A stretch of 49,763 bases of DNA from Nocardioides sp. PD653-B2 (GTDB lineage: Bacteria; Actinomycetota; Actinomycetes; Propionibacteriales; Nocardioidaceae): contig NZ_BDJE01000074.1 of assembly GCF_002117935.1 (NCBI RefSeq), positions 1 to 49,763 of the forward strand, read 5' to 3'. A program made the position numbers and the translations under genes. Each line of letters starts with the position of its first letter. The stretch's first letter is position 1. Positions 7,650 to 15,516 of the stretch are shown here, piece after piece. The notes under the pieces were generated by a model that saw nothing but the letters and a program-made list of their open reading frames with translations, did no database searches and was not told the origin of the DNA.

Positions 7650-8318
7650 CTATCCCTCGTTGCCCAGGTCGAGGTAGGCACTCAGCACAGCGGCAACGAA
7701 TGGCGAACGCTTCACCGGCCCGTGCCGTTCAGCGAGGTTGTCGATCACGGTCAGGTTCGTCGACTTGATCCTCAGCGACACCCCCACGAACCGCTCCCCC
7801 GCCCCGCCTGTCCCACGGTCGAACAGGCCGTCACTGACCGTCGGCCGCTCCGACGCGGCCGCCACCACAGAACTCAGCGCGCTCTGGTTGGCAACGATCG
7901 CATCGAACAGCACCTCGACCTGGGAGGTACGGTCATTCTTCGCCCGGTCGCGCCACGCCTCAGCCAACGTGAACGGCACCGACACCGACACCGACTTCAT
8001 CGTCTCCGCCGTCGAGCTCACCTTCGGCCGTGGCGGCTGCTTCTCGGCCCGCTTCTTGGACCGGCCCTCCGCCTTCGGCTCCTGGACGGTCTCAGTGCTC
8101 GTCTCAGGATCCTGCGCCGGGCTGGGGCGGTCCTCGACCGGCGTCAACGCCGGTGCCGGCGGTGCCGCGGGCACCGAGCTCTCGCCCTCCGTGATCTCGG
8201 CATCAGCCTGCGCTGGAGGAGGCACCGTGGCCAGTGTTCGTGGACGTGCCGTCGGGCCGGGCAGGTTGACCGGCTTCTTCAACCCCTCGATCCGCTTCAT
8301 CGGCTCACGACGGCTCAT
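7650..8318 (-). CDS. ParB-like partner of ParA, putative centromere-binding protein (222 aa)
   Basis: ATG 8318 overlaps the parA stop (ATGA). The first 100 residues are a low-complexity Pro/Ala/Glu linker with a basic patch. Two RHH-like stretches follow: SVSVSVPFTLAEAWRDRAK and RFVGVSLRIKSTNLTVIDNL, each a strand followed by helices. It has no classical ParB/Noc domain. In type Ib partition systems a small RHH protein encoded after ParA binds direct repeats near the par promoter, and an array of 13-bp direct repeats lies just upstream of parA here. The role is inferred from position and fold pattern. Confidence 0.65.
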   Translation of the reverse strand: MSRREPMKRIEGLKKPVNLPGPTARPRTLATVPPPAQADAEITEGESSVPAAPPAPALTPVEDRPSPAQDPETSTETVQEPKAEGRSKKRAEKQPPRPKVSSTAETMKSVSVSVPFTLAEAWRDRAKNDRTSQVEVLFDAIVANQSALSSVVAAASERPTVSDGLFDRGTGGAGERFVGVSLRIKSTNLTVIDNLAERHGPVKRSPFVAAVLSAYLDLGNEG

Positions 8319-9283
8319 GCTGACTCCTGCGCTTCCTCGAACGAGTTGATTCGGGTCAAGATCGCGTTGGTGAGCAGCAGATGGTCACCGGCCAGTCCCC
8401 CGACACTGCCCGGGATGCGGTCCACCTTGCGGCCCTCCCGCAGCGCCTGCCACCACGGCTCTTCCTCGTCCTGGGCCATCTCGGCCAACTCGTGGACGAG
8501 CTTGCCGGCGTTGCGCGCGTCGACCGCGGCGTTGGAGTGACGGATGAATACGACCTCGTCGTCGGCGTCGTAGAACACGTCCGACGCATCCCCCAGAACC
8601 GCATGGATGTCCTCGATCGCGTTGCGCTTGATCCGGCCAGCGTTGGTGTCGAAGTCGTACGGGACGACCCCGAGGATCTCGATGTCGGGGTTCGCGTGGC
8701 GGACCTCCTCCAGTTCCTCGGACAGGTCCTGCAGGTTGCCGATGCTGGACCGGTCGCTCTTGGTCGGGATCACCAGCCACCGCGTGGCCCCGAAGACAAG
8801 CTGCAGCACGTCCGGCCGGTCCGGCGGGGTGTCGATGACGATCAGGTCGTAGTCGCGGGCAATGGGCGCCAGCGCCTCGGCCAACATCAGACGGAACTCT
8901 GTCCCCCGCTGCCGCTTGCCCTCCAGAACGTGCTCGATCATCTTGAGCATCCTGCGGCCCATCGGGATCACGTCGAGGTTCGGTCGCACCTGCCGCAGCA
9001 CCGGCTGCAGGGGCTTGTGTGCGTCGAGGACCTGCAGCATGTGCGCCCCACGATCGTTGTCCTCGGTGTCCTTGTAGCCGAGATCGTTACCGGCGTCGCC
9101 CTGCGCGTCGAAGTCAACGAAGAGCACCGTCCAGCCAGCAGCTGCACAAAGCCCGGCGAAGTTGGCCGAGCAGCTGGTCTTACCGACCCCGCCCTTGCCG
9201 TTGGCGAAGGTGATGACGCGGCTCAGCACGTCCTTGGTCAGTCGCGGATTCGTCACGGCCATCTCGGCCAAGCTGGGCACCAT
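8315..9283 (-). CDS. parA: ParA-family partition ATPase (322 aa)
   Basis: The deviant Walker A motif NGKGGVGKTS is near residue 30, followed by FVDFDAQGDAGNDLG (switch region) and DYDLIVIDTPPDRPDV (Walker B). Length and order match plasmid ParA/Soj proteins, which pattern on the nucleoid and move plasmid copies apart. No N-terminal helix-turn-helix is present, so autoregulation probably relies on the partner protein. ATG 9283 is preferred; ATG 9262 is possible and neither has a strong ribosome site. The gene heads a three-gene minus-strand operon, with the iteron array immediately upstream. Confidence 0.92.
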   Translation of the reverse strand: MVPSLAEMAVTNPRLTKDVLSRVITFANGKGGVGKTSCSANFAGLCAAAGWTVLFVDFDAQGDAGNDLGYKDTEDNDRGAHMLQVLDAHKPLQPVLRQVRPNLDVIPMGRRMLKMIEHVLEGKRQRGTEFRLMLAEALAPIARDYDLIVIDTPPDRPDVLQLVFGATRWLVIPTKSDRSSIGNLQDLSEELEEVRHANPDIEILGVVPYDFDTNAGRIKRNAIEDIHAVLGDASDVFYDADDEVVFIRHSNAAVDARNAGKLVHELAEMAQDEEEPWWQALREGRKVDRIPGSVGGLAGDHLLLTNAILTRINSFEEAQESA

Positions 9284-9320
9284 GGGGGAAGTCGGGCCTC
9301 TCTGTGTCAGGGACGACGAA

Positions 9321-9424
9321 GCGGTACGGACTGATGATGCCGCAGGCCACCACCGCGACGCGGTAGCGACACGCGGTAGTGAGTTGCGGTCGTGCTGTGC
9401 GGTAGTGGAATGCGGTAGTCCAAG
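9321..9424 (+). repeat. Iteron block 1: 13-bp direct repeats, consensus GCGGTAGT + 5 bases
   Basis: Copies begin at 9360, 9373, 9386, 9399 and 9412, exactly 13 bases apart (GCGGTAGC, GCGGTAGT, GCGGTCGT, GCGGTAGT, GCGGTAGT). GCGGTACG at 9321 is in the same 13-base phase. The last five bases of each unit vary. The block starts 38 bases upstream of the parA start. Confidence 0.85.
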
Positions 9425-9449
9425 AAATAGCGGGGGAACGTGGTGCAAC

Positions 9450-9553
9450 GCCGTACAGATATGCGCTAGTGCGGTGACACACCGCTGCGCAGTGCCGCAC
9501 CGCGCTGGTGTCAACCAATGCGGGACAGCGGTGGTGTGTAGCCGTAGTGCGCC
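9450..9553 (+). repeat. Degenerate iterons between the two main blocks
   Basis: GCCGTACA (9450) and GCGCTAGT (9463) are 13 bases apart, as are GCGGTGGT (9528) and GCCGTAGT (9541). They match the main consensus imperfectly and are out of phase with block 1. Confidence 0.5.
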
Positions 9554-9749
9554 GAGTCAACGGTGAGCGTCACTGTCTCGCACCGCCGCAGGCTGATATT
9601 GCGCGTCACTGCTGCGGCGGAACAATGCGGATCGGCAACGCAGCTAAGTGCCGACACGCGGCATTGCAATTGGTCCGAGCTCGACCCCGGTGTCGGGCCA
9701 CCTGGACTAGGTGGCATGGCATCACCATGCCGCATTCGCGTAACGTCAT

Positions 9750-9814
9750 GCGGTACGGCATTGCGGTAGTTCGCTGCGGTAGTTCGGTGCGTTATCGCTC
9801 CGCGGTAGTCCGGC
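9750..9814 (+). repeat. Iteron block 2: 13-bp direct repeats of the same consensus
   Basis: Units begin at 9750 (GCGGTACG), 9763 (GCGGTAGT), 9776 (GCGGTAGT), 9789 (GCGTTATC, degenerate) and 9802 (GCGGTAGT), again exactly 13 bases apart and in the same orientation as block 1. Confidence 0.85.
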
Positions 9815-9825
9815 GCGGATTGGGC

Positions 9826-9863
9826 CACGAGGCCCCAAGCGCCTCTGGCGCGTTGGCCTCGTG
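9826..9863. repeat. Hairpin next to iteron block 2
   Basis: CACGAGGCC (9826-9834) pairs with GGCCTCGTG (9855-9863), and an inner GCGCC/GGCGC pair extends the stem. It may be a terminator for the methylase operon arriving from the right or part of an origin. Confidence 0.55.
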
Positions 9864-10068
9864 AGGCGTGGTTGGGCCCGGCCAGGGGTTGAAAGGCCGC
9901 GAGAGGGCCGTTCACGGCCTCTTCGTGGGGGTCCTGGGCACCAGTCCAAGGTAGTCGAACTACACGGACGAAATTCAGTGGAACTGGAGCTAATCGACGG
10001 CGGGTCGGCCGGTGAGGGACCCGACCTGGTGCCGATCCCGTTCGAGGGGAGGTTTGTCTTGGCCAACG

Positions 10069-10677
10069 TCAGGGGAGCCGCACTGGTCGGAGATCAAGCG
10101 GAATGTCGACGTAGGTGGACGCCGGCGGGTTGTCCAGGAGCGTCGCCGTGCCGAGCTGCTCGGCCTGGCGTAGGTCAACGTTCCAGCCCAGAAGTGCGGA
10201 TGGGTGGGAGGCCGCGATCTGTCGACCGTTGCCGCGGGGGAGGCCGAACTTCACCCTGCCCTTGATGAACAGCACGGAGGCGGCCGACGCCATCGCGTCA
10301 TGCCAGATGCGGGTGTCGGTGTGGGCCGGGATGAGGAGAACCACCTCTGATCCGGTCGCGCCGGCTTCCGCGCATCGACGAACCCAACGGACGCGGGCCT
10401 CGCCGTAAGGCGGGTTGCAGAAGATCGTGGCGGCATTCCAGGGGAGCGCTGCCCCGTCGTCGGGTAGTGCGTAGAACCGATCGGCGCCGACCGGATTGTC
10501 ACCGGTGGTGCACGGGTCGAGTTCGATCCGGCCGCCCAGCACGGCGCGGATCGGGTCGAGGACGTAGCCCGGCGTCAGATGCACCTGCTCGGCGGCGGCC
10601 TCCGGCCGGCGTCGCAGCTCGTTGTCGAACCGGAACAGCGCGACCGAACCCGTCACCTCGCTCACCTTCGTCCCCAC
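10069..10677 (-). CDS. Phage/plasmid-type DNA N-6-adenine methyltransferase (Dam-like, 202 aa)
   Basis: The start is probably GTG 10677, two bases after the stop of the upstream gene; the open frame runs on to 10779 but overlaps that gene. The motif IFCNPPYG (catalytic NPPY) lies near residue 85, preceded by RIELDPCTTGDNPVGADRFY. A hydrophobic strand VVLLIPAHTDTRIWH follows, then VLFIKGRVKF and the SALLGW segment typical of the phage Dam family. These small enzymes methylate adenine and often occur on phages and plasmids without a cognate nuclease, protecting the element. It ends the operon that begins at box B. Confidence 0.85.
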   Translation of the reverse strand: MGTKVSEVTGSVALFRFDNELRRRPEAAAEQVHLTPGYVLDPIRAVLGGRIELDPCTTGDNPVGADRFYALPDDGAALPWNAATIFCNPPYGEARVRWVRRCAEAGATGSEVVLLIPAHTDTRIWHDAMASAASVLFIKGRVKFGLPRGNGRQIAASHPSALLGWNVDLRQAEQLGTATLLDNPPASTYVDIPLDLRPVRLP

Positions 10678-10679
10678 AG

Positions 10680-11117
10680 TCAGCGGGCCGGGGTCCGGTC
10701 GACCGGCACGGTGGGGGAGGGGAGCGGCGGCCGCGGCGTGACCGGGGTCGGTGGATGCAGCGCAGCCCTTTGGAGGCAAACCAGCGGGTCGGGTGCCCAG
10801 GCGGGCTGCTGGGGGAGTGGCTCGGAGGCAGGAGCCGCCACCCGATCGTCGAACATCGACCGCTCAGACGCGCCCCCGCACGCCAGCGACACCAGCGTCC
10901 GGGTCTCCTCGCGGACGGCGTCCCAGGTCACCAGGCGATCCGCAGGTGTGCTGGTGCGCTGCAAAGGCATGACCCGGTACTCCCGGCGCACATCCAGAAG
11001 CGCGGTCGCGGCCGCCCGGTGCCCGTCTGCGGCTGCGGTCTGGGCCGCGACGCGGCGGACATGGTCGATCGCCATGGTCGGGTCGGTGAACCTCGACGTC
11101 TCGTTGGATGCGTTCAT
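10680..11117 (-). CDS. Hypothetical protein (145 aa)
   Basis: The first 70 residues are helical (MNASNETSRFTDPTMAIDH, then VRRVAAQTAAADGHRAAATAL); the last 60 are Pro-rich and likely disordered. I do not recognise it. It lies 15 bases after the 295-aa gene and immediately before the methylase gene, so it belongs to the same operon. High G+C at third positions supports it as coding. Confidence 0.6.
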   Translation of the reverse strand: MNASNETSRFTDPTMAIDHVRRVAAQTAAADGHRAAATALLDVRREYRVMPLQRTSTPADRLVTWDAVREETRTLVSLACGGASERSMFDDRVAAPASEPLPQQPAWAPDPLVCLQRAALHPPTPVTPRPPLPSPTVPVDRTPAR

Positions 11118-11132
11118 CTCGTCACGCTCTGC

Positions 11133-12020
11133 TCAGCGTCCCGGGCTGGGCGGCCGCGACGAGGCTGGTGTCGGGGGATCGGGATGCGTGGACGGCGTGT
11201 GCGTCTCGGCCGGCGGCTGGAGCATGGAGCGCTGCAGCGCGGCCGCAGCTCCGGGGGATCCGGCCTGCTGCTCGGCGCCGGCCTGCTGACCAGTGAGCTC
11301 GGTGAGCAGCGCGATCGCGCGATCCGCGAGGTCGCACCCCGCATCATCGCTCGCCTGCCAGTCGCCGGCAGGCGGGAAGAAGGGACCAGCTTCCTCGGAG
11401 AGGCCTGCGCGCGTCGAACGCCATTCGGCATGCTCGGCGATCAGGTCAGATGCCGTACTCAGCTGCTCGACGCTCGGCCCTCCCATCCTGTTGCCCAGGG
11501 CGGTGGCGAGAAGTGGCAGGAGCTCCTCGGCGGTCGGCAGGTACACGTTGGCGGCCTCGCGGTGCTGGCGGTCCCAGTCGGGACGTGCGCCGGGCGGGTG
11601 TCCTTCGTAGTCGCAGTAGTGCCCGTCCTCGACCCCGTCGAGTGGGTAGCCGTCGACAGTGACCGGCGAGACGACCCATCGCGGCCCGCTACCGCTGTCG
11701 GCGAGCCAGAGCGCGTCGAATGTGGGTCCCGCGTAGGTGCCGGCCTGGTCGAAGGACACGAACACGCCACCACCCTCGGTGGTCCAGCCCGTCACCGTGC
11801 CGTACTGCAGGCCACGGGTGCCAGTGCGCCGGTAGACGCGGGTGCCTTCGGGTGCGGTCGCAGCTGTGGCGAGCACGGGCCGGGTCTCGGTCTCCTCGAG
11901 GTGGAGGTAGACCTTGACGTGGTTCTCGATGCGGTGCGGATAGTCCGGGGTGTCCTCCCACCCACTGTTCCCGCCGCCCGCATCGTCGTACCTGGTTGGT
12001 GCCTCGGCTTGCTCGCTCAT
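11133..12020 (-). CDS. Hypothetical acidic protein (295 aa)
   Basis: ATG 12020 has GGAGG about 8 bases upstream; the open frame beyond it is not supported. Residues about 30-130 contain strand-rich segments with SH3-like spacing (VYRRTGTRGLQYGTVTGW, VFVSFDQAGTYAGPTFDALW), which could be a small binding domain. A helical region follows (AANVYLPTAEELLPLLATAL; DLADRAIALLTELTG) and a disordered Pro/Ser tail. No enzymatic motif is visible. It sits in the box-B operon between the 482-aa and 145-aa genes. Function unknown. Confidence 0.7.
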   Translation of the reverse strand: MSEQAEAPTRYDDAGGGNSGWEDTPDYPHRIENHVKVYLHLEETETRPVLATAATAPEGTRVYRRTGTRGLQYGTVTGWTTEGGGVFVSFDQAGTYAGPTFDALWLADSGSGPRWVVSPVTVDGYPLDGVEDGHYCDYEGHPPGARPDWDRQHREAANVYLPTAEELLPLLATALGNRMGGPSVEQLSTASDLIAEHAEWRSTRAGLSEEAGPFFPPAGDWQASDDAGCDLADRAIALLTELTGQQAGAEQQAGSPGAAAALQRSMLQPPAETHTPSTHPDPPTPASSRPPSPGR

Positions 12021-12176
12021 GTCGCTCGCCTCCGGTCTCGTCGATCGTGTGTCGTTCGTGCCTGGTTGGTGTGGAGTGCTCGGCCCCGCAGGTACACCTC
12101 CCTGAAAGGAGGAAGGGATTGTGGGTGCCCTTCGCCGCAACAACCCGGGCGGCGTTGACGGGGCCGAGCTTGGTCT

Positions 12177-13625
12177 CTAGAAGGCCGGCGCGCTGGGACT
12201 GGCGCCGCGGGCCGTCGGGAACGGCGTCGGCGCCCGCGCGGGGTCCGAGGTCAGGGGCGGTGTCAGATTCAGCGTCTGCTGCAGGGCAGCGCGCTGGAGC
12301 GGGTCGCTGAACCTGGCCGCCGGCTCACTGGGAGCAGGCAGCGCGGCCAGGTCGGTCAGCGTCCGGTCCACCGGCGAGTACCGCCTCACCCGAGACGGGC
12401 CGGCGGGCTGGTTGGGGTCGGCGTCGAGGAGATTGCTGTTGCCGCGCAGCAGCTCGCGCCGCAACGAGGTGGCCAGGTTGTGGGTGACCTCGTGGGTCGC
12501 CTTGGCCAGTTCGAGTACCTGGGCCGGTTTGAGCCGGATCGGATCGCCGGAGGCCTCCATGCGTTCCACGGCGTTGACGAGCTCGCTTTGTTGCCACGAG
12601 CTGCGCTTGTTCGTCGGGTCACGTCGATCATTGACGTCGACGAGATGCTCGATGAGGGGGTGCAGGTCCTCGAGGACCTCAGCGCGGTCGCTGAAGAACG
12701 CCGCCAGCCTGCGTGTCGCCGCAGAGGTCTCGGCGGCCCGGGCGAAGACGCGGCACAGGTGGGTCTGGCTCGCGGTGACGTGCTTGGCGGCATCGGCGGT
12801 GATCTCGGGCTCGTCATCGAAGGAGTCGCTGGGCGTCGTCGGCTTCAAGAAGCGGGCTAGGCGCCGTTGCGCCGGCGCGAGGTCCTCGGGTCCGCCGACC
12901 AGCGCCACCGGTGCAACCACACCCACACCGGCCGTCGCCTCGACGGGGTCTCTGGGGGCCGCGGCATCGGGGCTCGCGCTGGTGGCATGCCAGGTCGCGA
13001 CCCGGGCGGTCTGGGAGAGCACCATCCGCTTCTCATCGAGGCCCATCGCGTACTCGGGCCGCTGATGGTCGGCCAGCAGACCGACCTCTTCGAGCCGGGA
13101 GTCGAGCACCAGCACTGCCTCCAGGGCCACCGCGACATCGCGCATCACCCACCAGCCCGCCCCCGGATCGGAGCGCCACGGCTGCTCGGCGGCCGCCGAG
13201 AGTGCGTGGGAGCCTGCCTGCAGGTCGACCGCGGCCGCGCGCCACGCCTCGACGGTCGCATCGGCCGAGGCGGTGCCGAGGATCTCGGCGGGGGAGCGGC
13301 GCTCATCGAGCGGCAGCGAGGGCAGCGCGAAGGCGATGTTGTCCACCAGGGTGGCCAACTGCTCGTCGAGACCCTGCAGCACCGGTTCGGGTGCCCGGGC
13401 GGGGAGGTGATCGCCCGGCGGGAACCAGTCGTCCTGCCCCAGGTCGTAGAGCCTGCGACGTAGCGCGTCGATGACGACCTCACGACAGTGCAGCAGGTGA
13501 TCGACCGCTGCCGGCTCGGCCGGCAGTTCATCGGCACTCACCAGCGCATTCAGCGCCCGGGCGGCGTTCTCGGCGTGCCAGCCGTACGTCGCCGACCTTC
13601 CCGCCTGTGCCGTCGACGGGCTCAT
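12177..13625 (-). CDS. Hypothetical helical protein, first large gene of the box-B operon (482 aa)
   Basis: The product is almost wholly alpha-helical, with no signal peptide or membrane segment. Recognisable patches include WHAENAARALNALVSADEL near the start, EAVLVLDSRLEEVGLLADHQ in the middle, and a Pro/Ala-rich C-terminal tail. ATG 13625 overlaps the TGA of a 15-codon ORF that begins right at box B, so translation is probably coupled. I do not recognise the family. Similar long helical proteins occur in mobile-element clusters of actinobacteria, but no role can be assigned. The 150 bases after its stop hold only a weak hairpin CCTCC/GGAGG (12097-12112). Confidence 0.75.
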   Translation of the reverse strand: MSPSTAQAGRSATYGWHAENAARALNALVSADELPAEPAAVDHLLHCREVVIDALRRRLYDLGQDDWFPPGDHLPARAPEPVLQGLDEQLATLVDNIAFALPSLPLDERRSPAEILGTASADATVEAWRAAAVDLQAGSHALSAAAEQPWRSDPGAGWWVMRDVAVALEAVLVLDSRLEEVGLLADHQRPEYAMGLDEKRMVLSQTARVATWHATSASPDAAAPRDPVEATAGVGVVAPVALVGGPEDLAPAQRRLARFLKPTTPSDSFDDEPEITADAAKHVTASQTHLCRVFARAAETSAATRRLAAFFSDRAEVLEDLHPLIEHLVDVNDRRDPTNKRSSWQQSELVNAVERMEASGDPIRLKPAQVLELAKATHEVTHNLATSLRRELLRGNSNLLDADPNQPAGPSRVRRYSPVDRTLTDLAALPAPSEPAARFSDPLQRAALQQTLNLTPPLTSDPARAPTPFPTARGASPSAPAF

Positions 13626-13669
13626 CGCGGACCGTCCACCGCGCCCAGGCGGAGTCGAAGGGTGCTCAT
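13622..13669 (-). CDS. 15-codon leader ORF at box B
   Basis: ATGAGC begins two bases after the box, exactly as at the three other leaderless starts. The peptide is MSTLRLRLGAVDGPR, and its TGA overlaps the ATG of the 482-aa gene. I infer that ribosomes load on a leaderless transcript here and re-initiate at the main gene, which has no ribosome site of its own. Confidence 0.5.
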   Translation of the reverse strand: MSTLRLRLGAVDGPR

Positions 13670-13671
13670 AT

Positions 13672-13705
13672 CGGGAGAGGCAACAAACCCCTCACCGGAT
13701 CGGAC
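13672..13705 (-). promoter_or_regulatory. Plasmid promoter-like box B
   Basis: Minus strand: GTCCGATCC, 11 bases, TGTTGCCTCTCCCG, then AT and ATGAGC at 13669. The match to the consensus is perfect. It heads the operon running to the Dam-like methylase at 10069. Confidence 0.85.
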
Positions 13706-13753
13706 CTGTCCGGGCCAACAAGCTGCGCACGCTTCGCGCGCCGTGCCAGCGAC

Positions 13754-15091
13754 CTACCGGCCGGGTGTCTCCCGACCCTTGTCGAGGCCGCGCGTGGACG
13801 GCGCGTTCGGGGGCCGGTTCGTCGTCGGGCGCTGGTCCAGCGCGGCGGCCTGCAGCACGGGGGAGCGGCCGGCCGGTCCTGGTCCACCAGGGGATGGGGC
13901 TGGTAGTACATCGGCAAACAGCCGCAGCTCGTGCTCGGCGATCCCGTTGCGCGCAGCGACGGTGCGCCACGTGGCGGCCGCCGACCGGCTCGAGTCGATC
14001 AGTTCGGCCGCCACGTCGGGGCGGATCCCGAAGTACGGTGCCGCCTCCAAGAGCGCATCGTGCTCCTCGCTCGCTGCGGCGGCGCCGTTGATCGAGGTTG
14101 CGCGACTCTTGTTCGGGTCGGGGTTCGGGTTCACATCGAACGCAGGGGCCAGGGCCCACCCGCGAGCGGAGTGGAGGAACCCGTGATTGCGGAAGTGGTC
14201 GTCGATGTTGTGGAGCGCGCTGAACACCGCCATCCGATGCCACATGGACGCGAGGTCGGCGTCGGGTTGGGCGGAGTGATCGGCGATCGCCGCCGCGAGG
14301 TCCAGGTAGTCGGCAGGGTCACTGTCCCGCAGACCCGTCAGGGTCATCGCACTGGCATATCCGAGCCTGCGGGTGCCGTCCCGGTCGAAGCGGCGAAGGA
14401 TCAAGACGCTGCGACCGTCGATCTTGGTCAGATGCCGTGCCGGAACCTCCAGGCCGGCGAGCTCGGCGATGTCGAGGGCAGTCTTCTCCCATGCCATCAC
14501 ATCCCACTCATCGCCAGGGTGGGGGAACTTCGCGATCGACAGCGCACCGTTACCGTCAATCACCGACGCCTTCGGGCGTGCACCGCCCAGTGTCGTCCCG
14601 CCGACGTCGAGGAGTTCGCGTACCGCATGCATCTCCTCGTCCGTGGTGTGCGCGATGTTCGCGAGGTGGTCGGAGGCGTGCAGGAGTCGGGGGAGATCGA
14701 TGAGACGAGGGATCGTGTGTCCTGCCGCCAGGTACTCGGCTTCCCCTGGCCGGCGGAACCGCAGGGCGCCCTGTCGAGAGTGGTCGGAGACGCCGACCAG
14801 GTAGTCGACCTCACTGATGGACCCAGCAGCGTCCCAGGCCTTCTCGATGAGCCGGCGACCCCAACGGTCAGGTGCGCTGTCGGCGAAGGCACCCGGTAGA
14901 CCGGCCGTGTGCCCGCGACCCACATCCAGCGGCAGCGCGGGGTCGATCGCGTAGGCGTCCGGTCGAGCAAGGTAGCCGGGGGAGTAGGTGAAGGTCGTGG
15001 TGACCGCTCGTCCTCGGCGGGAGAAGTGAGCGGTCCCGACAGGTACCGCCTGCCCCTCGCGCTCGACGTCGACGTCAAGTTGGGTGTCCAT
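13754..15091 (-). CDS. hipA: HipA-like serine/threonine kinase toxin (445 aa)
   Basis: The N-terminal subdomain (about 1-110) contains GLPGAFADSAPDRWGRRL, typical of HipA. The nucleotide-binding loop GGTTLGGARPKA lies near residue 165, the segment SIAKFPHP carries the ATP-binding Lys, and the catalytic stretch NIDDHFRNHGFL near residue 295 is followed by the metal-binding FDVNPNPD. HipA kinases phosphorylate aminoacyl-tRNA synthetases and arrest growth; the cognate HipB neutralises them. ATG 15091 overlaps the hipB stop (TGATG). On a plasmid the pair would act as an addiction module. The last 60 residues are a Pro-rich extension beyond the usual length. Confidence 0.9.
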   Translation of the reverse strand: MDTQLDVDVEREGQAVPVGTAHFSRRGRAVTTTFTYSPGYLARPDAYAIDPALPLDVGRGHTAGLPGAFADSAPDRWGRRLIEKAWDAAGSISEVDYLVGVSDHSRQGALRFRRPGEAEYLAAGHTIPRLIDLPRLLHASDHLANIAHTTDEEMHAVRELLDVGGTTLGGARPKASVIDGNGALSIAKFPHPGDEWDVMAWEKTALDIAELAGLEVPARHLTKIDGRSVLILRRFDRDGTRRLGYASAMTLTGLRDSDPADYLDLAAAIADHSAQPDADLASMWHRMAVFSALHNIDDHFRNHGFLHSARGWALAPAFDVNPNPDPNKSRATSINGAAAASEEHDALLEAAPYFGIRPDVAAELIDSSRSAAATWRTVAARNGIAEHELRLFADVLPAPSPGGPGPAGRSPVLQAAALDQRPTTNRPPNAPSTRGLDKGRETPGR

Positions 15092-15414
15092 CAGCGACGC
15101 ACCCGCCTGGCCAGCACCTGGTCGGCACGAGCGCGACCCAACTCGGTCTCATAGGGATCCAACGCGACCACGGCCTCATCGAGGCGCCCAAGAGCACGCA
15201 GCACGTTCAGGTAGGTCTCCAGCGTCACCGTCGGATCCCCGTGCTCCAGCTTGCGTAGCGTCGGCGCCGAGATGCCCGCCCGCTGGGCAACGGTCTCGGC
15301 TGTCAGGCCAAGCAGGCGCCGCCACGTCACGACATGCTGACCGATCCGCTCGGCCGCCAACGTCACCTTCGCAGGACTCGGTCGACGCATCATCACCACC
15401 CCATCCCCGCTCAT
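15091..15414 (-). CDS. hipB: HipB-like XRE antitoxin/repressor (107 aa)
   Basis: A Cro/C1-type helix-turn-helix covers about residues 20-75 (RIGQHVVTWRRLLGLTAETV, then AQRAGISAPTLRKLEHG), followed by VTLETYLNVLRALG, as in HipB. It should bind and silence HipA and repress the operon. ATG 15414 is chosen; ATG 15393 or 15390 are also possible, and ribosome sites are weak. The upstream region is unusually AT-rich and holds a 9-bp inverted repeat that could be the operator. Confidence 0.85.
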   Translation of the reverse strand: MSGDGVVMMRRPSPAKVTLAAERIGQHVVTWRRLLGLTAETVAQRAGISAPTLRKLEHGDPTVTLETYLNVLRALGRLDEAVVALDPYETELGRARADQVLARRVRR

Positions 15415-15469
15415 ACCGATAGCACCACTCCAATAATGGCACACAAGCGAAACGATGCTTACACTTAAC

Positions 15470-15501
15470 AAGTGAGAATAGCGGCTGGACTGTTCTCACT
15501 T
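15470..15501. promoter_or_regulatory. Inverted repeat upstream of hipBA, probable operator
   Basis: AAGTGAGAA (15470-15478) and TTCTCACTT (15493-15501) match perfectly across a 14-base spacer. The region between here and the hipB start is AT-rich for this plasmid and is the likely promoter. Confidence 0.6.
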
Positions 15502-15516
15502 ACGATCAGAACCGGA

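Larger units (their letters stand above)
9284..10068. other. Gene-free region with iterons, probable partition site or origin
   Basis: No credible gene is visible in these 785 bases. The part next to parA carries GCGGTAGT-type repeats at 13-base spacing. The part next to the methylase gene carries a large hairpin (9826-9863), a further inverted repeat GGCCGT/ACGGCC near 9908-9921, and GTAGT/ACTAC at 9951-9963. Short ORFs here are in no consistent frame. Confidence 0.6.

Noticed and set aside
9321..9814. CRISPR array
   Set aside because: Units are 13 bases with no spacers of 30 or more bases, and no cas genes are present.
9284..9915. Short ORFs on both strands in the iteron region
   Set aside because: They owe their open frames to the 13-base repeats and have poor codon bias and no motifs.
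12121..12180. Plus-strand ORF of 19 codons starting GTG after a perfect AAAGGAGG
   Set aside because: It ends against the stop of the opposing 482-aa gene and has no promoter or motif; the ribosome-site-like string is part of a small hairpin.
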